64,000 nt of DNA from Neoarius graeffei (lineage: Eukaryota; Chordata; Actinopteri; Siluriformes; Ariidae), in assembly GCF_027579695.1 (NCBI RefSeq), contig NC_083572.1:12789915-12853914 (forward strand), in the 5' to 3' direction. The position numbers and the translations under genes were made by a program. Numbering within the stretch: position 1 is the stretch's first letter; each line of letters begins with the position of its first letter. The notes beneath the pieces are model-generated. The model saw nothing but the letters and a program-made list of their open reading frames with translations, ran no database searches and had not been told where the DNA came from. This document shows positions 45,151 to 55,058 of the stretch, piece by piece.

Positions 45151-46602
45151 ATCATTTATTACAACTGTACTCTTTTCCCCCCCAGTTTTCTGTAGCTGAA
45201 CCATGCAATCTATTTTTGTGTGACCCTTCATGTTTCTGACTCGTGCCCTCTTTGGATCACTCTGGTTCCCTTTATAGAATTGTCTTGTTTTAATGCGCAA
45301 ATAATAGCTCCACTGGAGTGAGGGAATGCAGCAAAGCTTCTACAGTTTCGAGTCGAGGGCAGTAATAATCTGATTAGAGCCCATTATTGAACAATTAACC
45401 ACGTAAGGCCTGTAGAGCCCCACACACCCCCCCCCCAAGAGCTTCTGAACTGCACCAGTGTGACCTGCGTGTGTGTTTTGAGTCTTTATAAGCCCCGATC
45501 GTAAGGGGTCCAGTTTCTGAAGACATTTTGTCTTTCAGGCTATTTCAAAGCCGAGAGAGCTGTTTTAAAGTAGCAGCTCTTTAACGACGTGTTCTCTGAA
45601 CTTGTGCGAAATGGGTTTTTTGGAAAGAAGCCGCGCTCTCATGGCTGCGTGCCCGATCTCTTGAGGTTGGGAGCTTGCGCACGTCACACAAATCAACACT
45701 GCAGAAAAAGCTCACTGTAGCTGAAATACCGTATGGGGGGAATATCTAATTCTTGATTCTGATGACAATTCGCATGTTTATATCGACACGCCCGGTGTTG
45801 GATAGCATTTCTATAGTAGCTGCGTATTGATCACTGTGTAGTTTGTAGCTGTTCATGAATCATGTGCGTGATTCGGTGTTTTGGAGCTGTGGCAGCTCAG
45901 TGATTCAGCTGAAAGACTTCCTGATGATTAAGCTCTGAAATGGGGGGAGCTTCCTGCTCTGACACCCGCCCTGACACACAGAGGAGTGTGTGTGGTGGTG
46001 AGGGTCTCGTTCAGACCCATTAATGAGAGAAGAAGCAATGTGCGTGGTGTTCGGACTTGATCATGTTTAAGGAAAGAAAGAAGGTGTGTGTGTGTGTTGT
46101 CTTTTTCTCTGTGTGTGTGTGTCTCTAAGATGACTCGTGCTTTTTCCTCTGGAATAACTGATTACTTTCTCAGGCTTTGAGCGCTCGATATTGTTTTGGA
46201 ACAATTGCCATAATTTTTTTTGGAAAGGATCTAATGAGTCATTGAACAGAAAGCAGTAATTACACAACCAAATGCACTCTCTAATTCCACTCCTTGCATA
46301 AATGCATGAAATTGAGTTTGTCCCCTCCATAATAACGCGCATATTGTCTCTCTCTCCAAAACGGGTGACGTTTAAAAGTTTAGAAAAGTGCATAACGGAG
46401 TTTTTTGTGATCTCTTGCATTGTGTGGAGCTTTCAGCGGTTATACAACTACCGAATTCATCTGACTTCTGTCAGACTGAGAGGCTCGAGAAATCCCTCTC
46501 AGCTCTCATTAAAGCAAAAGTTAGCAGCTTTACTCAACTTGTACTATGCTAAGTGGTTTTTTTTTTTCATGCATTCTTTTCTTTTTCTTTTTTTACTTCT
46601 AG
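45150..46602. other. rbfox2 intron 1, 3' end: repeat-poor, possible regulatory DNA
   Basis: 1.45 kb with almost no recognisable repeat, unlike the rest of the intron. 45355-45402 has several TAAT/ATTA cores ('taataatctgattagagcc', 'aacaattaacc'). A RBFOX site TGCATG is at 46303-46308, about 300 nt before exon 2. The last 40 bases are a strong pyrimidine tract leading to CTAG. Confidence 0.5.
46303..46308 (+). promoter_or_regulatory. RBFOX binding motif TGCATG upstream of exon 2
   Basis: Perfect UGCAUG in the RNA, about 295 nt before the 51-nt exon. RBFOX bound upstream of an exon generally favours skipping, so it could serve autoregulation. A hexamer can occur by chance, hence modest confidence. 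Confidence 0.3.
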
Positions 46603-46653
46603 AACAATGATCCACTCAACATGGGCTTCCATGCATACCCCTCAACCAGTCAG
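46603..46653 (+). CDS. rbfox2: rbfox2 second coding exon (17 codons)
   Basis: Encodes NNDPLNMGFHAYPSTSQ, matching the vertebrate RBFOX2 exon with N-E-P-L-x-x-G-Y-H-G-(F/Y)-P-A ... S-Q in the same position after the first exon, and also phase 0 at both ends (51 nt). Preceded by a long pyrimidine tract and CTAG, followed by CAG|GTAAGTC. It lies 31,792 nt after exon 1. The next expected exon (starting G-N-Q-E) is not in the window. Its internal Met could serve as start for transcripts from a downstream promoter, as in a known mammalian isoform type. Confidence 0.88.
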
Positions 46654-47888
46654 GTAAGTCATGTCCTTAAGTCATTACGCTGAACATGAGAGCCCTGTGG
46701 ACACAGTACCAGTCAAAAGTTTGTTCACACACACTCGTTCAATGGCTTTTCTTTATTTTTATTAATTAAGACACTTCTCCGTGTCTTAAAGTAATCTTGG
46801 ATGTCGTTTTTCTTTACTTAGTTGAGCGCTTCTTGGTATAATGCAGTATGGATTACTATAGTTGTGTTGAATAGGGAGAATTACTCCATTTTTATTATTT
46901 ACTGTTTGATGTCAAACACATTAAAGGAGAACTGAAGGCAAATTTTTTTTTAAATCAAAATTCAATTTCTCACTTTATTAAATATAGGAATGCATTTTTG
47001 ATCGCTATTTTGTCGCTGCTGTAGCAAGTTATGAGCGTTTTGAAATATACTATGTAATACATCAGTCCATATGTCAAAGCAACGGCCGTAAACGAGATTC
47101 GTCGAGACCCGTGCGAGACATCGTAGGACGGAAGTAAAACGTACAGCGGAAATCAACGTGAACAACCCTGTGTCCGAAATCGCTCACTTGTTCACGACTC
47201 CCTATATAGGGAATTACTACATAGAGGACTATATAGTGAGCTCATTGGTCAAATAAAATAAAAAAAACGCTTTCGGAAACTACTCCGTCGCGCTGGTATT
47301 TGCGTCATTACTGTCGCACAATTAAAACGTGCCAGATCAGTCGGCTGGTGGGTTTTCAAAATAATAAACACATGCATGTATTTTTGTGATAAATCCGTAT
47401 TCTACTGAGCGTATTTCCGACACTAATCAATACAAAGTACCTGCAGCTTTCAGTTCTTTTAAATCAAGGCTGAATACTTTCTTCTTTGCCGCTGGCTTTT
47501 ATTCAATCAAGTTTGAGACTTTTAATTTGATTTCTTTCAGCGCGAACGCAATGCATAATGGGATATATCGCTTTGGTTAGTGACCATCGTTGTACACTTC
47601 TTTTCGTGATGCATTGTGGGATACTTTGAGTGCGCTATATAGGGTATAAATAATTCTCACTAAGGTTTTGGACAGCACTACAAAATGGCGTCCTCACTAT
47701 ATAGTGCCCTATATAGTGAGTAAGGAGCGATTTCAGACATGGAAAGCGACCAACATCTGCCAACGTTGTCAAAAGACGCGCGCGCCCTCTTTCTCTTTCG
47801 AATGCTGACGTAATCAAGCCGGAAGTTTTGTTTGTTTTGAGAGCAATCAGGAAAATTTGAAAAAAGTAGGTAGTAATAGTCATTTAAA

Positions 47889-47920
<32 letters not shown>

Positions 47921-48064
47921 GTGTGTGCAATATTTCGTTTGGAAAATCGTTTTCAAAATGGCGGCACCAACACCTGGCTGACGCTTCACATTTCGAAGTC
48001 TCTTGAAGATCGCGTGGATAAGCAACGCCTGCCGCGGTCCAAACAAACTAAATTCAACGTGGCT

Positions 48065-49543
48065 TAGGGCTGTGCCGATAGACGATGCCATCGTCCATCG
48101 ACGATGGTGGTCATCCATCACGATGGAGAGCCACCATCGTGATACCACGCCCCGTCCTGTCATAAATATGCATATACGGTATCATCTGGGCCTATTTAAC
48201 CTAAAAAGTTAGTTTTTTGTTAGTTTAGTTAGTTAGTTTTGTTTAAAATATAAATATATTATATAACATATATAATTATATATAAATACATAATTATATA
48301 AATCATTATAAAGTAATATCCTATTACCGCTTGTTCACGTAGGCTATGGTGCAGGGACGTGCTAGTGAACATAACATGTGGTTACACAAATACAGTATGC
48401 TACTAATAATACATTTTGACTTCATTTTTTTAGCCTACAATATACTTTTAATGTAAAATTTGTCATGTTGTTCAAACAAATAGCCACTATTAACGACTTC
48501 AGTCGGGAAATATTGCACCTTATCAAACGGCAGTGAAGCGCAGACTTCGGCAGAAGTCAAATAACTTTAATCTGGTAAATAGCCTACTTTCAGACTCAAA
48601 ATGGTCCACTCTAAGCCATAATGTCAAACCAAATGGAAGAATGAAGGTGATTCTGACAAATGTAAAGACAGTAAAAAAAAAAAAAACAATATTAAATCAT
48701 GATTTTAAAAGCTGGTGCAATAATTCAAACACTAATAAATTGGAAAAATTAGCGCGTTCAAGTGCGCACTAAAGGCCGAAACGCATCTTCAATTGATATG
48801 GTGTAAATAAACAATGAGTAATAGCTTAAGTGTAGTTTCTTCTCATAATTTGAATACTAGTCTTTCATTGTTAGAGCAGATTAATATCTGACCGTGATCA
48901 GTGAGTGCTCGGGGAGGTTCATTTCCACCTGCGCTTTGCGCAGCTCATTTCTCCGAAGCCAGCTGTGCGCAAACGCAGTGTTGACTGCTCGGCAAACTCC
49001 AAACGCTCGGTCTGTACTGGCCCTCTGTTGCGCAAGCGAGTTGGTTATGGCCAGGTTCAAATTGTGCCCAAAACAACTTAACCACGGCCATTTCAATTGC
49101 CTGATGGCTGTGACAATATTCGCCCCGTTGTTATACAGGCGATCTTTTTCTCCTCTATTTTCCATTCGGCAAGTGTCTCGCGCAATGCGTCTTCTAAATT
49201 GTCCGCTGAATGTGTCTCTGGCATGAAACTCGTCTGCAGGCATTTGGACTGCATTGCCCACTCTCGGTCCACATAATGTACGGTAGCTGACATATAGGGC
49301 ATCATGTTGCAGCTGGACCACATATCCGTTATCAAGGCCAAATATTCCACATCATCTAGCGCTTTTTTTTCTTTACGTGCCAAAGCCTCGGATGAGTATC
49401 TAATACTTTTAATAATAATAATAATAATATATTTAATAATGTGGTATTAAAATCCCCCCCCCCACCCACGATATGATCGTCCATCACGATGTTTGCACTG
49501 TAAATATCGTCGATGCCAATTAAGGGGACATCGCACAGCCCTA
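48065..49543. mobile_element. 1479-bp hAT element, perfect 8-bp TSD
   Basis: ACGTGGCT duplicated at 48057-48064 and 49544-49551. Ends TAGGGCTGTGCCGATAG and (inverted) TAGGGCTGTGCGATGTCC. Subterminal 'catcgtccatcgacgatgg' and 'gatcgtccatcacgatg' are also inverted. It carries a broken transposase segment on the minus strand. Confidence 0.92.
48881..49383 (-). pseudogene. hAT transposase core fragment, frameshifted
   Basis: First frame: 'YLALITDMWSSCNMMPYMS', 'VHYVDREWAMQSKCLQT', 'DNLEDALRETLAEWKIEEKK'. The frame then shifts near 49135 to 'GANIVTAIRQLKWPWLSCFG', 'HNLNLAITNSL' and 'FGVCRAVNTAFAHSWLRRNE'. These are RNase-H-like core blocks (first catalytic Asp region 'TDMWSS', then the conserved C-x-x-H 'CFGHNLNL') of ZBED-like hAT transposases. 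The BED finger and C-terminal dimerisation part are missing. Non-functional. Confidence 0.85.
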
Positions 49544-49703
49544 ACGTGGCTGAAAACCGAATAGGCCGATAAGTATAATATTTACTTGCAATTAGATGCC
49601 AATACGAGTCACGATATAAAGTTAATAAAACCGAAAACGTAATCGAATAACACGTTAATTAAGAAATAAAGCAAGTTTAAAAATGACTTCAGTTCTCCCT
49701 TAA

Positions 49704-50089
49704 GAAGGCAATAAACTCGTCCGCTAATTAACTTTTGACGAGGCAGAACTGTTAGTTGAAAAGCATTCCAGGTGACGACCTCATGAAGCTGGTTGAGATA
49801 ATGCTAATAGTGTGCAAAGCGTCAATGGTGGCTACTTTGATGAATCTGGAACGTTTTGGGGTATTTTTTAAACACTTTTGTTCGCCACATAATTCCATAC
49901 ATGTTCCATATTTTATTTCATAGTTTTGTCGTCTTCAGTTTTGTTTTACAATGTAGAAAATAATGGTCAGAATACAGAAAACCCTATGAATGTGTAGAGG
50001 AGGGGTGTCCAAACTTTTGACTAGTACTGTGTGTGTGTAAAATATGTGTATAAAATGTGTATATACTGTGTTTTGTTTTTGTTTTTTTA
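49704..50089. other. rbfox2 intron 2: no gene recognised
   Basis: Includes 'ggggtgtccaaacttttgac' near 50004, a phrase typical of Tc1/mariner-flanking fish repeats ('accagtcaaaagtttg' is at 46710). The two words on either side of family T copy 2 suggest that copy 2 inserted into an older repeat spanning about 46,705-50,030. Confidence 0.45.
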
Positions 50090-50674
50090 ACTGGGCAGTA
50101 TACCACTCGCATTTTTCATACGAGCTACGTCCAGGACCAAAAAAAAAAAAAATCACTCGCAAGGAAATCGATGAATTGCTTTGATAAATGTGGGTCCTTT
50201 TTGTTTGTGAATGTGTTTCTGAAATAAAAAGAAAATCACATGTTGGCTTGAACATATCAAGTTTATCTTCTCCTGTTGAAAATATTTTCACCCTTGTGCT
50301 TTGCTCACTCGAAGATAAACTTCGTATCTTTGCACCACCATGTAATATTCTTTATATGAACACATCCACACAAAAAAATGCGCAAGTTATTCGAAAGAAT
50401 TTTAATTTTGAAATATTCACCATTTTGACAACGCGTATCCAGTCAGCGGGGAGACACTGCGAGTGACGTCATCGGAGTGAAATATCGGTAATTGTTATAC
50501 ATACAGGACTTTTTTTTTTTTCTCCATAGAGTAAAAACGTGTTCCGTTCCCTTCTAGCGGGTTTCGTTCATTTGGTTCGATAGCATGCGATATTCTTAGC
50601 ATATCACTTATCCTACGTGTATTACGTCACTAGTTACATCAGCAACGAAACTGTCTTCATGTTAAAACTGTTAA

Positions 50675-50925
50675 TGTTATAGTCATGCTGTCTGCTGTTG
50701 CCCAAATGAGGATGGGTTCCCTTTTGAGTCTGGTTCCTCTCGAGGTTTCTTCCTCATGTCGTCTGAGGGAGTTTCTCCTTGCCACCGTCGCCACAGGCTT
50801 GCTCATTGGGGATAGATTAGGGATAAAATTAGCTCATGTTTTAAGTCGTTCAAATTCTGTAAAGCTGCTTTGCGACAATGTTTATTGTTAAAAGCGCTAT
50901 ACAAATTGACTTGAATTGAGAATGA
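50675..50925 (+). repeat. dispersed fish retroposon 3'-end fragment
   Basis: Begins 'atgctgtctgctgttgccc' and ends 'ctgtaaagctgctttgcgac', 'aaaagcgctatacaaattga' and 'cttgaattgag'. This is a very common fish repeat whose 3' end looks like a LINE or SINE tail. The 68-residue open frame inside it (50685-50891) is not a gene. Confidence 0.7.
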
Positions 50926-51479
50926 GTGTTGAATATGGATGAGGATATTGCATGGTTGTCAAGACAACATGACGTCACACGTCGGAGACGTAAAACTTCC
51001 GCGCTAGCGAGCAACTGTGGCAATTTGTAAACAAGCATGGCTGCCGGGTTTGCTTCGTTAAAAACGGAAGAGTTTGAGAGAATTTTGGCTGTCGGGTCGC
51101 TCCATTGTGTGTAGTTGTCCATGTTGATTTTAAAAGTAATTAAGTAAATTAAACGGGGGGGGGGGGGATAATAATATTATTCAGCTTGACTGCGCTAACA
51201 CTACACCGGCTGGAAGGTGATTGCACTGCTGTGCTAACAACATCGAGTCGCAGGTAAGCTAGTGTCGGCCTTTGAGAATGCTGATATGAAGTGTATGATG
51301 ATGATGATATTGGCTGGCTTTTTTTTCATGGCACATCAGATATATTCCATTCAGCTACTCGTCTTCAACTCATTCAGTATCGTGCTAGCTGAATGGAATA
51401 TATCTGATATAGAGGTTTTCGACCCACGTGACCGTTGCCATGTCGACAAGTAGATGGCGCCATTTTGGCGGTCACAACA

Positions 51480-51779
51480 ATGGCGACTCCCGCTAGCCCA
51501 ACATGTGGGTTATCGAGCGACATTACATTGTCGTGTACCGTACAGCATCTCGATGGTAAAAGTAATCGCGAAAAATTGACAGAGGCAGATATACGTGACC
51601 CATACTCGTTACCCAATCACCTGTTTATGCCACTGCAACGGTGTAGTGTCGGTGATTTGCCGGACCTTCCGGACCTTGACATCGTGAATGGTTGCCATGA
51701 CAACATATGCAAAGATTTCCAAGAACATTTTGTGGCAAAAAAATTCCATAACAGTCTACTTCAACGTGATACCAAATAA
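51480..51779 (+). pseudogene. N-terminal fragment of the element's second protein
   Basis: MATPASPTCGLSSDITLSCT, then 'IRDPYSLPNHLFMPLQ' and 'DLPDLPDLDIVNG', ending at a stop after 'HNSLLQRDTK', 99 residues. The LP-x-x-LF / LPDL pattern matches the left frame at 37024-37350. A CxxC-type or nuclease domain would be expected further on but is absent. Confidence 0.55.
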
Positions 51780-52074
51780 AAGTAAATTCATTGCAGTTAG
51801 AAAAAGTGTCCAGGTTGAGAAAGAGTTACATTAATCATATAGAAAAATGCATAATAATTAATGTCTAGTATCGAATTCTAGTCTTGTCCATTGCATATTC
51901 ACATCTAAAAAGTACAACCCACCCAACAACATGGCTCTGCCTCGCCTGAGGGCATCGTGTACATTAAACCTAGACTACACGTAAGCCGCCCAAACACTAG
52001 CAAGAAGCCCGGTGCCAGGTAGCCCCACTGATGAGGCCGAGCGGTCCCCGTCTCGCGTATATAAAACCATGGAT

Positions 52075-52450
52075 CTCATCTCATCTCATTATCTCTAGCC
52101 GCTTTATCCTTCTACAGGGTCGCAAGCAAGCTGGAGCCTATCCCAGCTGACTACGGGCGAAAGGCGGGGTACACCCTGGACAAGTCGCCAGGTCATCACA
52201 GGGCTGACACATAGACACAGACAACCATTCACACTCACATTCACACCTACGCTCAATTTAGAGTCACCAGTTAACCTAACCTGCATGTCTTTGGACTGTG
52301 GGGGAAACCGGAGCACCCGGAGGAAACCCACGCGGACACGGGGAGAACATGCAAACTCCACACAGAAAGGCCCTCGCCGGCCCCGGGGCTCGAACCCAGG
52401 ACCTTCTTGCTGTGAGGCGACAGCGCTAACCACTACACCACCGTGCCGCC
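52075..52450 (-). mobile_element. tRNA-derived SINE S1, full-length, 13-bp TSD
   Basis: TAAAACCATGGAT duplicated at 52062-52074 and 52451-52463. Intact A and B boxes on the minus strand and a GAGAT tail. One of the best-preserved copies, inserted in a dead ISL2EU-like element. Confidence 0.97.
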
Positions 52451-52621
52451 TAAAACCATGGATGTATAAAGATAAAACCATCGTAGCCTGACTAGTGGGG
52501 CTCGGTGCCAGGTAGCCTGAACACCGCCTAACAGGGCTTACGTGTAGGCTAGGTGCTAGGCTACATGTATAATTTGTCATTTATCTCGCATACGATATCT
52601 TTAAACTTTTGGAAAAGTTAC

Positions 52622-52799
52622 CTGAGACAAAATGTTCGCCACACAAACGCGTGTATTCGGTGGGCTGCCAATTCTCTCGCCTGATCGCCGCGATCCACTT
52701 TTCGCGACACTGTCGATCGGCCGGGAACCTATGGAACGTTAATCCAGGTTTATCCCCTCTTCTGTTGTGGCAGCTAACTGCACAACACGTATCAGGCAT
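52622..52799 (-). pseudogene. THAP-domain first exon of ISL2EU-like transposase (intact exon)
   Basis: MPDTCCAVSCHNRRGDKPGL, 'TFHRFPADRQCREKWIAAIR', 'RENWQPTEYTRLCGEHFVSG': a complete C2CH THAP zinc finger (C-x4-C ... C-x2-H) with the conserved W, P and F residues. Ends at donor CTCAG|GTAAC. The catalytic exons are deleted, so it is at most a free DNA-binding finger if spliced to something else. Start Met chosen as the one directly before the first zinc Cys. Confidence 0.85.
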
Positions 52800-52974
52800 T
52801 CTACGATAAAAATAAGCGATGAAGATGGATATTACAAGCGTTGTTTGCTGATAAGCGTGGCTTTGTTTGACCTCCAAAATGGCGGCGTAAACAGTATCAC
52901 GTGACCCTATGACGTCAGGTCGAAAACCTCTATACCACTCAGCGCCAGCTAATATTATTTAAATATGTCACTCA

Positions 52975-54075
52975 GGGCGTATTCACACCTACGTTGTTTG
53001 GTCCGAACCAAATTTCCCTTGGTCCGGACCTTTTGGGTTGGTCTGAATACAAACCACCGAACTCTGGTCCGGACCAAACAAGCGGACCGAGACCGAGCTG
53101 CAAGGTCGGACTCGGTCCGTACCAAAGGAACCCTGGTGCGGATCTTTTGGAGGTGTGAAAGCAGACCGGACCTAATCCGACAGTTTTGCTTTTTTGTACC
53201 TCGGGAGCTTCCGTCGTTTGTCGAGCATTATGGGAAACAGAGTCTTGACACTCCACCGCAAAGTGCAAACACTGTTTCGGTTGTCAAGGGAACCTTACAG
53301 CAGTCGTTCAGTCATTCAGACCAGTGGTAGGCTAGACTACAGAGTACAAAAAATGAGTAGGGGGCAAACGTGGGCCGAGGAAGAAACGCGTACCCTTGTG
53401 GATATATGGGCAGATGTCCACATATCTGAGCTTTTGGAGAGAACACACAAAAATGCCGACGTGTTTGCTGTATTCAGTGAGAAAATGAAGGAGAAGGGGT
53501 TCACGCGCTCCCCAGAACAATGTCGGCTAAAAGTGAAGAAACTCCGTCAGACCTACATTAAAATCAGGGACATTCTTTCAAAAAGTGGCGGTACTAGCGA
53601 CGCAAAAAAGAAATTCATCTATTACGATGGATAAGGCGAATATCCCGACACATACCTCCTCCGTCTTGCGTGAAGAGCCAGAACTGTCACAACATGATGT
53701 GCGCTCATCAGCGCTATCCTCCGTAGCCGCCTTAGCCTTTGTCGTCGTCGTTGATAAATTACTTGTACAACAGCATAGTAATCGCACAATTGTGAAAACA
53801 GTAAAAACTGGAAAAAACTTAGCTTTGATGACATTAAAAAGAATAACGGCACGGAAAGCCTCCATGACTACTTTTGAACTTAACGCTTTGTGCGCGTGTC
53901 GTCTCTGACCAATAGCTGAACGACCTCAGGGCGCGTGGCTTTGTTGACAGATTTTGGTCCGCTTACTAAAATGTACAGTGTGAAAGCGAACCGCACCAAA
54001 ATGAAAAAATAAAAAAAACATTTGGTTTGGACCAAAGCAGGTGAACTATCGAACTATCCTGGTCTGAATACACCC
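52975..54075. mobile_element. 1101-bp PIF/Harbinger-like element with Myb/SANT gene, 3-bp TSD
   Basis: TCA flanks both sides (52972-52974, 54076-54078). Inverted ends GGGCGTATTCACACC and (inverted) GGGTGTATTCAGACC. 'tttggtccgaacc' and 'ggtttggaccaaag' repeat the inversion internally. Carries a Myb/SANT frame. No DDE transposase remains. Confidence 0.82.
53353..53634 (+). pseudogene. Myb/SANT-like DNA-binding protein of Harbinger type (N-terminal part)
   Basis: MSRGQTWAEEETRTLVDIWA, 'DVHISELLERTHKNADVFAV', 'FSEKMKEKGFTRSPEQCRLK', 'VKKLRQTYIKIRDILSKSG', then 'KKKFIYYDG' and stop. This is a complete trihelix-like Myb/SANT domain with conserved W, F and the 'QC..K.K.L...Y' helix. Harbinger elements encode such an accessory protein to bind their ends and import the transposase. 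The C-terminal half is missing compared with full-length relatives, so it may be truncated, though the domain itself looks intact. Confidence 0.8.
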
Positions 54076-54299
54076 TCAGATCCGTGATGTATTTCATATG
54101 AAAAATGCAAGTTTTTCAACACGAGAAGATAAACTTCATATCTTCAAGCCAGCGTGTGATTTTTCTTTTTATTATATCGGCACATTCGCAAACACAAAGT
54201 ATCCAGATTTATCAAAACAATCCATTTATTTCCTCACGAGCGACACACAGAGATTTACGTCACGGTTTTGGTTCTCAGTGTCCTGGATGTAGCATGTAT

Positions 54300-54981
54300 G
54301 GAAAAATACGAGCGGCGCATTTCCCAGTAAAGCACTCATGTCCATATAATAGGGTGTGTGTGTGTGTAATGTAATATCAGATGGAAGCAGTTTTTCTTTG
54401 TGTGTAATTGCGCCACCTGTTAGACAAAAGTGCTAAAAGCTGCACCCTCCCTCAGAGGAACTGTGTGTGTGTGTGTGTGAAGACAGATCCAGCTGTTTGT
54501 GTAAGACTCCGACAGACTTGCAACTGCTAACCATGCTGTTTTACAGTTTCTACCAGCTACAAATGTTCTCAAAAAGCTCTTCCTTAATAAGAAGAAATAA
54601 ACACAGATAACACAGCACAGAGGAGAACTTTTCCAGTAAATCTGCTGCGCTGAGACAAACAAACCCCCCCCCCCCCCCCCCCAAAAAAATAAATAAATAA
54701 AATCGCCGAGTCTATAAATCACTTGTCTGAAAGAGCTGCAGCATGGTTCGAGGCAGAGCCATTCCATTCCAGAAGTGTTGTGATTGATGAAATTGCACGC
54801 TTTTCAGTTTCTGAGAGTATCAAATACCAGCCGGAAGGTTATTGGTTGACAGCAGTGCTGGCTTTTATAGCATTCTCGGAGCACTTGTTCTGACTTGAAG
54901 TAGCATGCACAATGTCAGCTTCATTAGGGCAGGGCTTGAACACTGTTGAAACGCTGACGTACTTCTCTGTGTGAATATGAT

Positions 54982-55040
<59 letters not shown>
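54300..55040. other. rbfox2 intron 2: no gene; poly-C and (AT)n runs
   Basis: C homopolymer of about 20 at 54663-54682 and (AT)n of about 26 units at 54985-55037. No coding exon. Confidence 0.6.
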
Positions 55041-55058
55041 AAACATACAATTATGTGC

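Larger units (their letters stand above)
46925..49699. mobile_element. TTAA-flanked DNA transposon (family T), copy 2, with nested hAT
   Basis: TTAA at 46921-46924 and 49700-49703; ends AGGAGAACTGAAG and (inverted) AGGGAGAACTGAAG. It aligns with 19915-22570 on both sides of the nested elements and supplies the empty sites for the RecQ and Harbinger insertions there. A T run is at 47891-47920. The hAT element 48065-49543 interrupts it. It lies in intron 2, just after exon 2. Confidence 0.8.
51410..52934. mobile_element. ISL2EU-like deleted element (convergent gene starts), with nested SINE
   Basis: Inverted ends TAGAGGTTTTCGACC are identical, bounded by TA/TATA. The family B copy at 10.1 kb gives the empty site ('ggtatatcag', i.e. 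ctgatatacc), best explained by a TATA duplication with GAGGTTTTCG ends. Left plus-strand frame 51480-51779 and right minus-strand THAP exon 52622-52799 mirror the 36.9 kb element. A SINE S1 is inserted at 52075-52450. Confidence 0.75.
50090..54300 (-). repeat. dispersed repeat family B, copy 2 (inverted), with three nested insertions
   Basis: Blocks matching 9790-10760 in reverse order: 'gaagataaacttcgtatc' (50312), 'gtcaagacaacatgacgtc' (50959), the hairpin 'gatatattccattcagct' (51338-51405), 'taccactcagcgccagctaa' (52931), and 'agataaacttcatatcttc' (54126). Split by a LINE/SINE-like piece (50675-50925), the ISL2EU-like element (51410-52934) and a Harbinger-like element (52975-54075). Confidence 0.7.

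Noticed and set aside
50685-50891. 68-codon frame MLSAVAQMRMG
   Set aside because: Lies wholly within a common dispersed fish repeat.
52104-52580. Frames with 'RRHGGVVVSAVASQQEGPGF' and similar
   Set aside because: Translation of the tRNA-derived SINE; the same peptide recurs in every S1 copy.
53353-53634. Host Myb/SANT gene
   Set aside because: Enclosed by TIRs and a 3-bp duplication within another repeat; better explained as a Harbinger accessory gene.
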